Of a stretch of DNA of 60,000 nt, positions 13,301 through 22,089 are shown in pieces. Within the stretch, counting starts at the first letter, position 1, and each line of letters starts with the position of its first letter. The translations under genes were made by a program, and so were the position numbers. This stretch comes from Strigamia acuminata (Eukaryota; Arthropoda; Chilopoda; Geophilomorpha; Linotaeniidae). Under the pieces are notes generated by a model. The model had not been told where the DNA came from. It searched no databases and was given only the letters and a program-made list of their open reading frames with translations. The stretch spans positions 5,215,575 through 5,275,574 of the forward strand of contig OX442324.1 in the NCBI GenBank assembly GCA_949358305.1. Reading direction: 5' to 3'.

Positions 13301-16300
13301 CCTCGTTTTCGAGTGACTTATTTTCATACAAAATACAGCGACGTGGTCGTTGAGCATTTGCTGTTTCTCTTAAAAAGATGATGTCGTCCTCTTCGATGTT
13401 GATGAAACTGTTCCTTTTATGTGCCATTGAGAAAGCAATCTTCTCACAATATGGAGACAGAGGCATCCGTCCCCAATACCTCGCTTACCCTTGTGCACTG
13501 GAGCTCGTGCTTTATCGTTTACATCGGTGCTAAAGATGGCCCTCAAGTCACTTTTCCTGTAATGTCTTAGTTTCAGTGTGCACGAGTGTCTCTAGAGGAA
13601 AATGATATCCTAAAAGTGAAATGGCGATGCTTGTTGGTGCAGGCGCACTTGCAGGTGCATTTTTCTGGCTATTAATGACATTTCTTATCTCGGGTCGGAC
13701 ATAATGGGTTTAAATGAGCACGAGCGTGCAACATACAAAAGGACGTTTTTTTTTTTAAAGTTTTTTTTTTTTTTAATTTTATTTATTTATTTATTTTGAA
13801 ATGTATCGTTGTATTTCTATTTAGTTGGGTGTTAAATTGTGAGATTAGGCTTAAATTTAATTGTGCGCATACGCAACTCCCTTTTGGTGCACTTAAGATG
13901 TGAATTAGAATAATGGCGTCGTCTAAGTGCACGTGGAAATGAGAAATCAATCGAAAACAATGGCGCTCTAGGTGCAGGGAATAATAAAAATAAATTTGCC
14001 AGTCTGTCTTCTTCGTTCACTCTGAATGGGCAACCGAGGGAAGGAAACGTGGTACTTTTCCCAGGTGTGGCATCCACCAAAAGCATAAAAACCAACTTGG
14101 CGAAAAGAAGGGCGCCATTCTACTGAAAAGCAATCCTTGTGACAAATTTTAGAAACACTATATATAACGCTATATAAAGAAGAAGAAAGCTTATAAAAAT
14201 ACTGAGGAAAATGACTAATGAGAACAAATGTGTAAGTGAAAGCAGTTGTGCGGTGAAACAATAAAAGAAAAGTGAGTCGAAATCCCAGGATGTGTAGCAA
14301 GGATCTCTACCTTAATGCACCCTCGGCCATTGTGATGGTAGTAAATATTTATCAGGAGGTGATAAATCACACTTACTTCCCCTCCTGGTTTTCCTTTCTC
14401 GCTTGATTACATTCGATCGTTTGCAGGATTCTCCATCGCTGTCCTATAACGATTTTTCGTGAGCGTCGCTCGCCGATTCCGAGATAACATTTTTATTTAT
14501 TTTTTTCCGTATGCAATTTTAATTAATTCAAGATTAGATTGTTTGTCTAAAGGTCTAATGAATATACAGATAAGCCCCGGGTCGGTGGTTGAAGTTAAAA
14601 TGAAGGAAAATATAGTAAAAAGTTTTATTTGGATTTAAAGTAAATGGCAAAAAGTTGGTGGCGCATCAACTAACTGAGGGTTTTAGTGGCAATTTTCTTG
14701 TTTCTTGTAAAAATTTAATAACAGTCTGCGCTATGGGCGCCGTTGAAGACGTTGGGGGATCAAGTAATCTGGCAATAAAGGAGGATCACGCGAGTTTTCT
14801 GCACTAAATTCTTGTTTGGGAAGGAGGAAGGAAATGTAATGCGGCTCTAGCTTTTGCTAATTACCAATTAGGAATGAGCAAATAAACAAGATGCTACTTT
14901 GTTTTATTCCGCTTAAATGACTAAATTAAGTCGCAGTTTGAATCGGAATGCGGCAAAGTAGTTTTTGACTTGGTTTTATTTCGTTTTTTTTTTTACTTAT
15001 TTAATTTTATTTGTTTTAAAAATGTAGAATCGTCTCACAATGGTGAATGGGGAAGTTGGAGCGAATGGTCATTGTGCATTGCCTCGTGCGGAATCAATGT
15101 AACGCGAACACGGCATAGATTTTGTGATTCTCCGCCCACGTCGCACGGAGGCGTTTTCTGCCCGGGTTCTGCAATCCAATTAGATCACTGTCAATTACCA
15201 CCTTGTCCAGGTACTTTTCTTTTATTATGCAAGGGGTCGATCGGTACATGTGGCTTAAACAAACGTTGTGTGTGTAAACTCAGTTCCTCCAACGACGCAG
15301 TCGCCGATTGAGTTGTCACCCGTGAGCGAACGATGCAGGTGCGGATGTAAGATGAACATTTCGGGCGGTGCATTTGTAGCCGCGTCTAGTCATCATTGCC
15401 ATGTAAACAGTGTGTGGTTACTCAAGGTGAGTTGTTGGTTTGGTGCGATTTTTTATTAGTGTTTTTTTTTTTTATATATTGATTTTGGCTATTTTTAGGT
15501 GCAAAAGGGTCACAGACTTCGGTTGACATTTGATTATCTGCATTTAGAATCGGAAGATCAATTTGTTTCGGCCCGCGATGGCGAATTTCTTAGTTCGCAG
15601 ATGATGTTGTCGGTTTCCGGTCCTCGCAACTCGTCGTTGCCGGTTATATCCACTTCAAACTCCATTCTCCTCGAGTTTTATCCATCCAATAGAAGCAATG
15701 TGACAACTGGATTTGTCATGCACATTCAGGAAATACTTGGTTAATATTAGACTCAGAGTTATTTTTTTTTCTTTCTAAAAATCCGAACATAAAATTGTTT
15801 AAGTACTCATTCGATTGGTAGAATGATAACTGAATTGAATCAGTCTTTTCAATTTTCATCCAAAACAAAAAAAACTAAAATACGACGCGTTTTAATTTTA
15901 AAAATCTTTTTTTTCTTCTTTTATTTGGGCGGTTTTAAAATCTTTATAATTTATAATGTGCACTTTACATGAAGCACGTACCATTGCGGTTAGCTTCGCT
16001 TTATAGGAATTTTTAGGTAAAACAGTCACGTTTATACGCGAACACAAACACGTGACTTAACAACTGTTTTAATTTAATGGTTTAGGATTCATTATTTAAT
16101 TTTTGACTTATTTTTATGAAATTTTAATGATTTTTCTTCCCACACGATTCAAAATTCGATCTAAAATCTGCAGTTAAGACCATTCCTCCCGAAATTGCGT
16201 CGACTACGAACAGTTGCGCGCCTCGCAGTGATAACATTTTCAACTAAGAATTCCCGAAGATCTGTCTGGGTGACAACAATACATGACTAAAAAATATCTA

Positions 16301-17371
16301 ACGACTGAATTTTTCATTCCAGACGCGGAAGCAGTGATTTCGCCCAATCTCCTCTTGTCCACGTCACCAGGAATATTTCGCAGTACCGTACACTGGGTAT
16401 CGGTTTCCCTCTGTTTCTTGGCTCTCGCTTGTGCACTCCTGCTCGGCGCAATCTACGCAATACGTCGCGGCCATTGGTTTCCCGGACACCGATTCCCCTC
16501 TGCCGAAAGTGTCGGCAGTCACAGCGGTTATCAACCGTTTCCAGCGTTGACTTCAACCACGTCCATATCCGAGTTGTCATTGGTCGTCCGGCGTCATCGG
16601 AAGAGGAAAAAGCGCGCGGCGAAATCAGGAAAATTGACCCGACTGAGCCCAGTTTCCAGTGACGGGGAAACGTATTACGTAACCGTGGAAAGTCCCGGAA
16701 GTCCCGAGGATTTTATGAGGGACGCAGGATCCATGTTTCTGGGGTCGCAGGAAGACGTGGCGAGCCTTGCCTTCAAAAGCCCCCCGCTTGCACGGCGTGC
16801 CAAGAGACAAGTCGAACTCACCGTGCAAATGCCGAAAAAATTGCCCGTCGCAACCGTGTCCCCGCAGCCGCAGTTGAAGAAATCGGATTCGAGAGAACAA
16901 CGTCGGAGGTCGCGTCAATTGAAGGAGGAGAAGAAGAGGGAGAGTGCGCGAAATTTGAAATCGCCCAGCGCCACGTCATTGGCGCCCACGGAACCGGAAA
17001 TGGAGCTGGAATACGACTATTACGATTATGATATACACGACGATCCTGGATCGTATTTTTCGATAGATCCGGGTATGTTGTCGTGGTTACCGCCGTTTCT
17101 ACCGCAGTTGTGGTCGGACGAGGTTGTTATGAATGATCTGAATAACTTGGGCCCGATGAGGAACGGCGAAGTTGAGGGGGAAAGTAGGGAGATGACGACA
17201 GAGTTGAACAGTAGGTCGTCGGTGCAAGATGAGACGAGTTCTCCGATGGAAATGGGAAGAAGTAACGGCGAGATCGAGTCGTATACAAATGGGTTGGATT
17301 TAAATGAAATCGAGTTTGCGGATGCGGATGATAGTGATTTGGAGTCACCGAAAAGACAAGTGAAAAGATAA
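7136..17371 (+). CDS. THSD1-like single-pass receptor with TSP1 and CUB-like domains
   Basis: Seven coding exons: 7136-7175, 11031-11293, 11384-12110, 15028-15210, 15284-15426, 15499-15739, 16323-17371; phases agree at every junction and give about 881 residues. Order: signal peptide MWLLILMIAHLCTG; beta-rich N-terminal module (exon 2, Cys pair around KCGV and RFCF) that resembles the N-terminus of vertebrate THSD1 (ALSSDLEV, then KAVFKCGVLDIAG); a second module starting RLKWPQLNIEIP (residues ~102-343); TSP1 repeat with WGSWSEW and six cysteines (~345-404); CUB-like domain starting CRCGCKMNISGGAFVA (~420-531); TM helix ~557-579 (WVSVSLCFLALACALLLGAI); basic stop-transfer RRGHWFPGHR; ~300-residue tail with KR-rich and acidic tyrosine-rich segments. 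THSD1 in vertebrates supports endothelial adhesion; no role can be claimed here. The last junction uses a weak donor (G/GTTAAT at 15739). Confidence 0.7.
7176..11030 (+). other. First coding intron of the THSD1-like gene (3.9 kb)
   Basis: AT-rich intron with simple repeats: (GT)n at 7712-7729, (AT)n at about 10317-10349 and (AAT)n at 10962-10995. It also carries the hAT-like MITE at 9229-9391. No internal exon supported. Confidence 0.6.
9221..9399. mobile_element. hAT-like MITE with 8-bp target-site duplication
   Basis: The element occupies 9229-9391 (163 bp) inside the first coding intron of the THSD1-like gene. Its ends are CAGCGTTTCCCA and, on the other strand, CAGGGGTTCCCAAAC, the type of terminal repeat seen in hAT elements. 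It is flanked on both sides by the perfect 8-bp direct repeat GATTAGAC (9221-9228 and 9392-9399), the target duplication length typical of hAT transposases. The inner sequence contains GGGTCGCGATGC and AAAGTTTGGGAACCCCTG, common in hAT-derived MITEs. There is no coding capacity, so it is non-autonomous. Confidence 0.8.
12111..15027 (+). other. Third coding intron of the THSD1-like gene (2.9 kb)
   Basis: Intron between the second extracellular module and the TSP1 exon. Besides homopolymer runs near 13747-13795 I see no repeat family or exon. A 173-codon open frame on the minus strand (12945-13466) has no recognisable domain and no supporting signals. Confidence 0.5.
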
Positions 17372-17493
17372 TTTTTTTTAAGGAAAACACAGCATTTATT
17401 TATCAAGAATTGATTTTGTTTTTAATTTTTTTTTTTGTTTTATACCTTTTCGAAATTTTATGTGCATTTTGTTGTTGTTGTTTTTATTTGTTT

Positions 17494-17499
17494 AATAAA
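17494..17499 (+). terminator. Polyadenylation signal AATAAA of the THSD1-like gene
   Basis: AATAAA lies about 120 bases after the stop codon of the receptor gene and is followed by a GT-rich segment. It is the first canonical signal downstream of the stop. Confidence 0.6.
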
Positions 17500-18043
17500 G
17501 TTTTGTACAAATGTTTGCTACTTCAGGTGTAGTTTAATTCTTTTAATTAGACAATTTTCTAAAACGCTTCACTTGTTGGATCCGTAATTACCTACTAGAA
17601 AAGTAATAAACCACAGAAGTTGATACTTAGAAAAACGACTCTGAGGCGGATTTGTTTAGTGGTAAGTTGAGGTTGAGTTTAGAATGTTTGACAGAAACTG
17701 GTGGTGAATTGAGTGGCATTTTGTTTATTTGTAGTATTTGTATTGATAGTAATCGTGATGGAAAAATTATTGTTGTGTGTGAATAAAGCATTTGAAATTT
17801 TTCGCGATGAAAATATGGTTACAGAAACGTTAAGTGATGTAGCGATGTGGGCAGTACGGTATTGTTTTATTTATTCGTTTCTAGATGGCAACAGCGACTA
17901 GAGGCAGTTTGGGATTGTAAAACAGTGGCGCCATCTATGTTTCCAAGTTGATATTAAGTAGGAGTTAGAATTCCTGGGTGATTATGCTTTGGAATTGGAA
18001 TGGAAATGATCCGATTTATCGCCCATGGAAGGAATGCGATACG

Positions 18044-18243
18044 ATTTTGTTTCGTACACGTTTTTTGGATTCACAGTTCAGTTTCAACAGGTTTTGCCGC
18101 TTGGACGACAAGTTTGGATACTGTTTTTGGATTGACATTTCAGTTGCAATAAGTTTTGCACGTGGGCGATAAATTTGAATACGTTTATTTGATTTACAGT
18201 AACGGTGCAGTTTCAATAGGTTTTGCACATGGGTGATAAAGTG
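18044..18243. repeat. Degenerate ~65-70 bp tandem repeat
   Basis: Three successive diverged copies share the order GGATT-CACAGT, CAGTTTCAACAGGTTTTGC and CACGTGGGCGATAAAT. A further related copy lies at about 19080-19145 (CAAACAGGTTTCGCACGTGG then GTGATAAATC). Copies differ at many positions, so the array is old. Confidence 0.5.
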
Positions 18244-18521
18244 CGTACTTTTCAGAGCGTAACCGAATGTAACTGGGCCAAAAGTGCCGCGGTACCGATG
18301 TGATCATTCCAAGCGGTAGTAAGTAGTTAGTACCAGTACCAGTCGACGGTTCCGTTACCGTATCGGTACCAGAGGTACATAACGTAGTTTCTTGGATTCA
18401 AAGTCGCGGCATGTATTTGCAAATGCGATTTTTTTGCCGCCAGCCCGCGACTTATAATCGATGGCGATTGGCGACTTTAATTGTATACGCATGGCCTACA
18501 CAAGTTCAGAGCGCCAATGTG

Positions 18522-18747
18522 CAATCGATGGGGCGTGTAATCTACCGCGACATAATCTACCGCGACACGCATCTACCGCGACTTTTTAAACAGCGACTAC
18601 GTAAATTGTAGGTTTAATCCCCGCGTACCTAACCTTACTGGTTTTTTGATGAAAAACCTTTTTTTTGGAACATATTGTGACGTATTGTCGCGGTAGATAC
18701 GTGTCGCGGTAGATTATGTCGCGCTAGATCTGCTCCCCCCAATCGAT
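18522..18747. mobile_element. 210-bp MITE with long terminal inverted repeats and 8-bp TSD
   Basis: The element spans 18530-18739. Both ends carry the motif TCTACCGCGACA three times (left arm 18541-18583; right arm inverted, about 18685-18729), giving terminal inverted repeats of roughly 50 bp. Outer ends are GGGGCGTGTAATC and, inverted, GGGGGAGCAGATC. The 8-bp direct repeat CAATCGAT flanks it at 18522-18529 and 18740-18747. Coding capacity is absent. The 8-bp duplication would suit hAT or P-like superfamilies; the internal triplicated motif does not let me choose. Confidence 0.65.
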
Positions 18748-19448
18748 AAGGTGAAGAAATTGCAAAAGTTAGCTTTTATCAGTTGGGATGGAGGAAGATA
18801 AAATTAAAAATTGAGGTAAATTCAAGACTAAATGTGGGGGAAAAACACACTGCAGGGGTTCCTAAATCCTATGCCTGAAAAATGAGAATTTTTTGGACTT
18901 TTTCCTAAATCTTTAACTGAAAAGTATATTTATGTGCCTAAAAATGCATTCTGTGCTTGAAATGTGCATTATTTACATAAAAAATTGCATTTTTCACTTG
19001 AATTTTTTTTTTTTGTAAAGTGTATTATGGTGTTTATGCTTTGAAAAGGACCCGATTTATCGCTCATGGACGGTATTGTTTTAACGTTTAATGGAATCGC
19101 AGTTCACATTCAAACAGGTTTCGCACGTGGGTGATAAATCAAAAACGGTTTAGCGCCCATGAATGGAATGCAAAGTTATATAATTACTCGCGCTTTGGAA
19201 AGGACTCAGTATATTGCCGAAAAATGCATTTTCAAGCAAAAAAAATACCATTACGAGGCGGAAAAAATACCATTTTGGAGCGAAAAAATTACAATTATAT
19301 AACACTTTTATATTTTCTTTCTCATTTAATTCACTCGAAAATAAACATAAAAATCAAGCAAATAAAACGAAATCTCATAACAAACATGCTTTATTCACAA
19401 TAATAATTTGTCCCATTCACAACCAGCTCCACAAACATGCGTGAATAT

Positions 19449-20090
19449 TGTCACGCGTACGGCCCGTTCCGATGGTCGGCCGGCCCGTGACGCGCTAATT
19501 TACTTGAATTCGGTTTAATAGTTGCTAAATTAATTTCATTAGGAGATGGCTTAGGCACTTGACGTTGTCACAGCCTCGTCATCGGGTTGTTTAATTCCGT
19601 TAATAGGGGACATAGGAATAGTTTTCCTCATTTGATTTAACCCAGCTAAAGTCAGTTCACTCTGGGCTCTTGAGCCTGAAACATCTCTTGAATTTGCAAG
19701 GTCTCAAAGTCAACCTGATCTTAATTGGCTGCGAGGTTCTTTCTTCTGATTTGAATTAACTTAGAATTTTGCTCATAAAAAGGTGTCTACAATTATTCCT
19801 TTTGATTTGTATTACATTTATAGTTTATTCATTATCATTGTATAAAGTGTGTTTGAATATTTGAATAATTGAGAAGTCACTTAATTATCTGTTTCAGTGA
19901 TTAACACTGCCCAACTTTGAATTAATGTGTAGAGATTCGATTTGTTTAATCACGGACAATTCCTCGTGAATCGTCCGGTTCTAATAAAAGATTTGGTTAA
20001 AACACAAATCTTACCGCCACTGCTTTTGATATCTCTCACTTGTCAGCCTAGGTGAACGCAAGCTCATTGTGTGACCCGAAAGTTGTGACA
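19449..20090 (+). mobile_element. Probable solo LTR of a retrotransposon
   Basis: A 642-bp stretch starts TGTCACGCG and ends GTTGTGACA, so it has the TG...CA ends and short terminal inverted repeat of an LTR. Inside are a TATA-like CATAAAAAGG near 19769 and AATAAAAG near 19983 in the expected order. There is no primer-binding site, polypurine tract or coding region next to it, hence solo. I find no target-site duplication (AATAT left, TTTTG right), which lowers the confidence. Confidence 0.4.
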
Positions 20091-20261
20091 TTTTGAAATG
20101 ATTGAATTGTTTTGTGAATTATTAAGTGTTTCTACAGGTTTGTGAATTTATTGTGGATAATTTTGAGTCTTATTTCAAGGTGTGATTATGAAATTTGAGT
20201 GCAAAATACTGTTTTCGTAAAGCGAAACTAATCGCGATCTTCGCAAACTCGGGGATGGACT

Positions 20262-20424
20262 AATCGGCAGCTGTCAGCTGTCGAATGTCGCGGCCGTCAG
20301 CCGTTGACTGTTGCGTCCGTCGAATGTCGCGTCCGTCGGACGTAGACTGTCAGCTGTCGAATGTCGCGGCCGTCAGCCGTTGACTGTCGCGTCCGTCGGA
20401 CGTAGACTGTCAGCCGTCGAATGT
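20262..20424. repeat. GTC-rich minisatellite, left part
   Basis: Repeated modules combine GACTGTCAGCTGTCGAATGT, CGCGGCCGTCAGCCGTTGAC and GCGTCCGTCGGACGTA in units of roughly 60-75 bp. The same array resumes at 25262, so the DIRS element between them interrupts it. Confidence 0.75.
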
Positions 20425-20542
20425 AATCTCGGCTGAACGAAGTGAAGCGGAGCGAAGCGGAGCGAACGAGTGAAAGCCGATAACATTCACTCGTGTAATT
20501 GGAGGTTTAACAGGAGATGGCGCTACTAGTCGGGTTACGTCA
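20425..20542. repeat. DIRS inverted terminal repeat (element 3' end)
   Basis: The outer part (20425-20508) contains AGTGAAGCGGAGCGAAGCGG and ends GGAGGTTTA; the inner 34 bases at 20509-20542 start AACAGGAGATGGCGC and recur inverted at 25201-25234. The outer part is matched, inverted, by the first half of the internal complementary region. Confidence 0.85.
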
Positions 20543-20731
20543 GTCTTAAAAGCTATCCTGGAAAAAAGGAAGTGAAGGACAAAATGGAGTCGACGAAATC
20601 AACGGTGTTGACGGTAAGCGTGATTTTCGTTCATTTTTAAACATTTAGAACGCTAGGTAGTGATTGAAAACGAATTAGTTTGTGTTAGATGGAGCTTAGA
20701 TAATTTAGTTGTGACAAGGGAGGTCGGTGGG

Positions 20732-20857
20732 TCCTGTTAAACCTCCAATTACACGAGTGAATGTTATCGGCTTTCACTCGTTCGCTCCGCTTCGCTCCGC
20801 TTCACTTCGTTCAGCCGAGATTACATTCACTCTTAGTAATCTCCGGCTAAACAGGAG
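20732..20857. repeat. DIRS internal complementary region (ICR)
   Basis: Bases 20732-20822 are the reverse complement of the element's low-coordinate end (20425-20513). Bases 20823-20857 are the reverse complement of its high-coordinate end (25228-25261). The two halves meet without a gap, as expected of the template used to complete and circularise DIRS DNA. Confidence 0.85.
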
Positions 20858-20955
20858 ACTTGAAAGGTAACTTTTTTCCATAGGATAAAAATAAAAATGT
20901 TTTGGAAAAAACAAATTTAACAATTTCTCAGTTTAATCATTTTTTATTTATGAAT

Positions 20956-22089
20956 TTATTTTGGAATTGGTCTGTTTAGGACTGATTCCTGAAAAGCATT
21001 GTGGTTGACAATTGTTTTGTTGTAGAACCTCGCGAATGTTTGTTCGGAGGTCCAACCGGCAACACCTAATATTTGTTGTACCGGAATAACACTGGCGGCT
21101 GCGCTGGTGGCCGCAGCTCGCGTCGAATGAGCACCAAACTCTTGACCGACGCCGATCTTTTTTAAAAAATCCTTAATCCATCGTCGCACAGTATCTTTGG
21201 TAGGTGCGGCATGGGGTGGTTGTAATTTTAAGAACAAACCATCGTCCTTGCGTAACGGATTTGTTTTGGCCAAAAAATCCATCAGGGCCTTGAAAGGGCA
21301 GATGGCCCGTTCTTGCAAATAAGGGGCCACTCGAAATACAGTATGGTGTCCAACACGAGAATGCTTGTGTAAAGTTTTCGGGTTGAAAATGACCGCGTCA
21401 GTTGAGACTGTCATCTCCGAAATTTTAAAACTTTGCAGTGAGCTGACCCTGGCAGCAGTTGTTAAAGCCAGCAGCATGAGCAGCTTTTCTTGGAGTTGTC
21501 TCCAATCGAGATCATCATGCGGCCAGAGTTTTCGCAGGGCGTTCAGAGCTAGGCCCACGTCCCAAGTGGCCACATAACGTGGTAAGTTCGGCCTTAAATT
21601 ATTAACTCCTTTTAGAATTCGGGCGATACGATCATCAGCTCTAATTGACGGGTCAATGAAGCCTGCGGCGGTGATGGCCGCTAAACTTCCCGAAATGGAG
21701 GAGTGTGACAAGCCTTCATTGAATCTTGAGGCGATGAAATTTGCGGTATTGACGAGCGTTAAACGATAGTTTGGGTCAAGACTGGGAGGGAGTGGATTGG
21801 AATAAGGTGACCCTTCACCAGAAAATTCCGTCCACCTCTTAATTCCCGCCGTGTACGTTCTGACAGTTGTCGATCTCCACCCGGCCGAGTACAAGTTGGC
21901 AGCGTCCGGCGAAAAGCCTCCTGCGATGAGGTCACTCCACTGACTTTGCAGCCAAGGAGCTGCAGGGCCTGGAGAGGAAACTGGGCCTCTGGTTGATGAA
22001 CCAACATCAGATGTTCTGGGGCCGGAAAGGACACTGGTACTGCGACCAGGCAGTCCAACAGTGGTACAAACCACGCTTGTGAGGTCCAT
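20956..22089 (-). CDS. Tyrosine recombinase of the DIRS element
   Basis: 377 residues. Integrase of the tyrosine recombinase (phage integrase) superfamily, which would insert the circular DNA copy by strand exchange. The catalytic set is visible: Arg214 in TTAARVSSL, His321 and Arg324 in HSTRAAATSAA, Trp346 in the position often taken by His/Trp, and the nucleophile Tyr356 in FARFYNK. An N-terminal SAM-like DNA-binding part covers about 60-160. The ORF overlaps the end of the upstream polyprotein ORF by 331 bases in a different frame, usual for DIRS; how it is started (reinitiation, splicing or frameshift) cannot be seen. No disabling change is found. Confidence 0.9.
   Translation of the reverse strand: MDLTSVVCTTVGLPGRSTSVLSGPRTSDVGSSTRGPVSSPGPAAPWLQSQWSDLIAGGFSPDAANLYSAGWRSTTVRTYTAGIKRWTEFSGEGSPYSNPLPPSLDPNYRLTLVNTANFIASRFNEGLSHSSISGSLAAITAAGFIDPSIRADDRIARILKGVNNLRPNLPRYVATWDVGLALNALRKLWPHDDLDWRQLQEKLLMLLALTTAARVSSLQSFKISEMTVSTDAVIFNPKTLHKHSRVGHHTVFRVAPYLQERAICPFKALMDFLAKTNPLRKDDGLFLKLQPPHAAPTKDTVRRWIKDFLKKIGVGQEFGAHSTRAAATSAAASVIPVQQILGVAGWTSEQTFARFYNKTIVNHNAFQESVLNRPIPK

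Noticed and set aside
12945-13466. 173-codon minus-strand frame in the third coding intron of the receptor gene
   Set aside because: Longer than most random frames here, but no family, no flanking splice or promoter signal and ordinary intronic composition; a homology search could reopen it.
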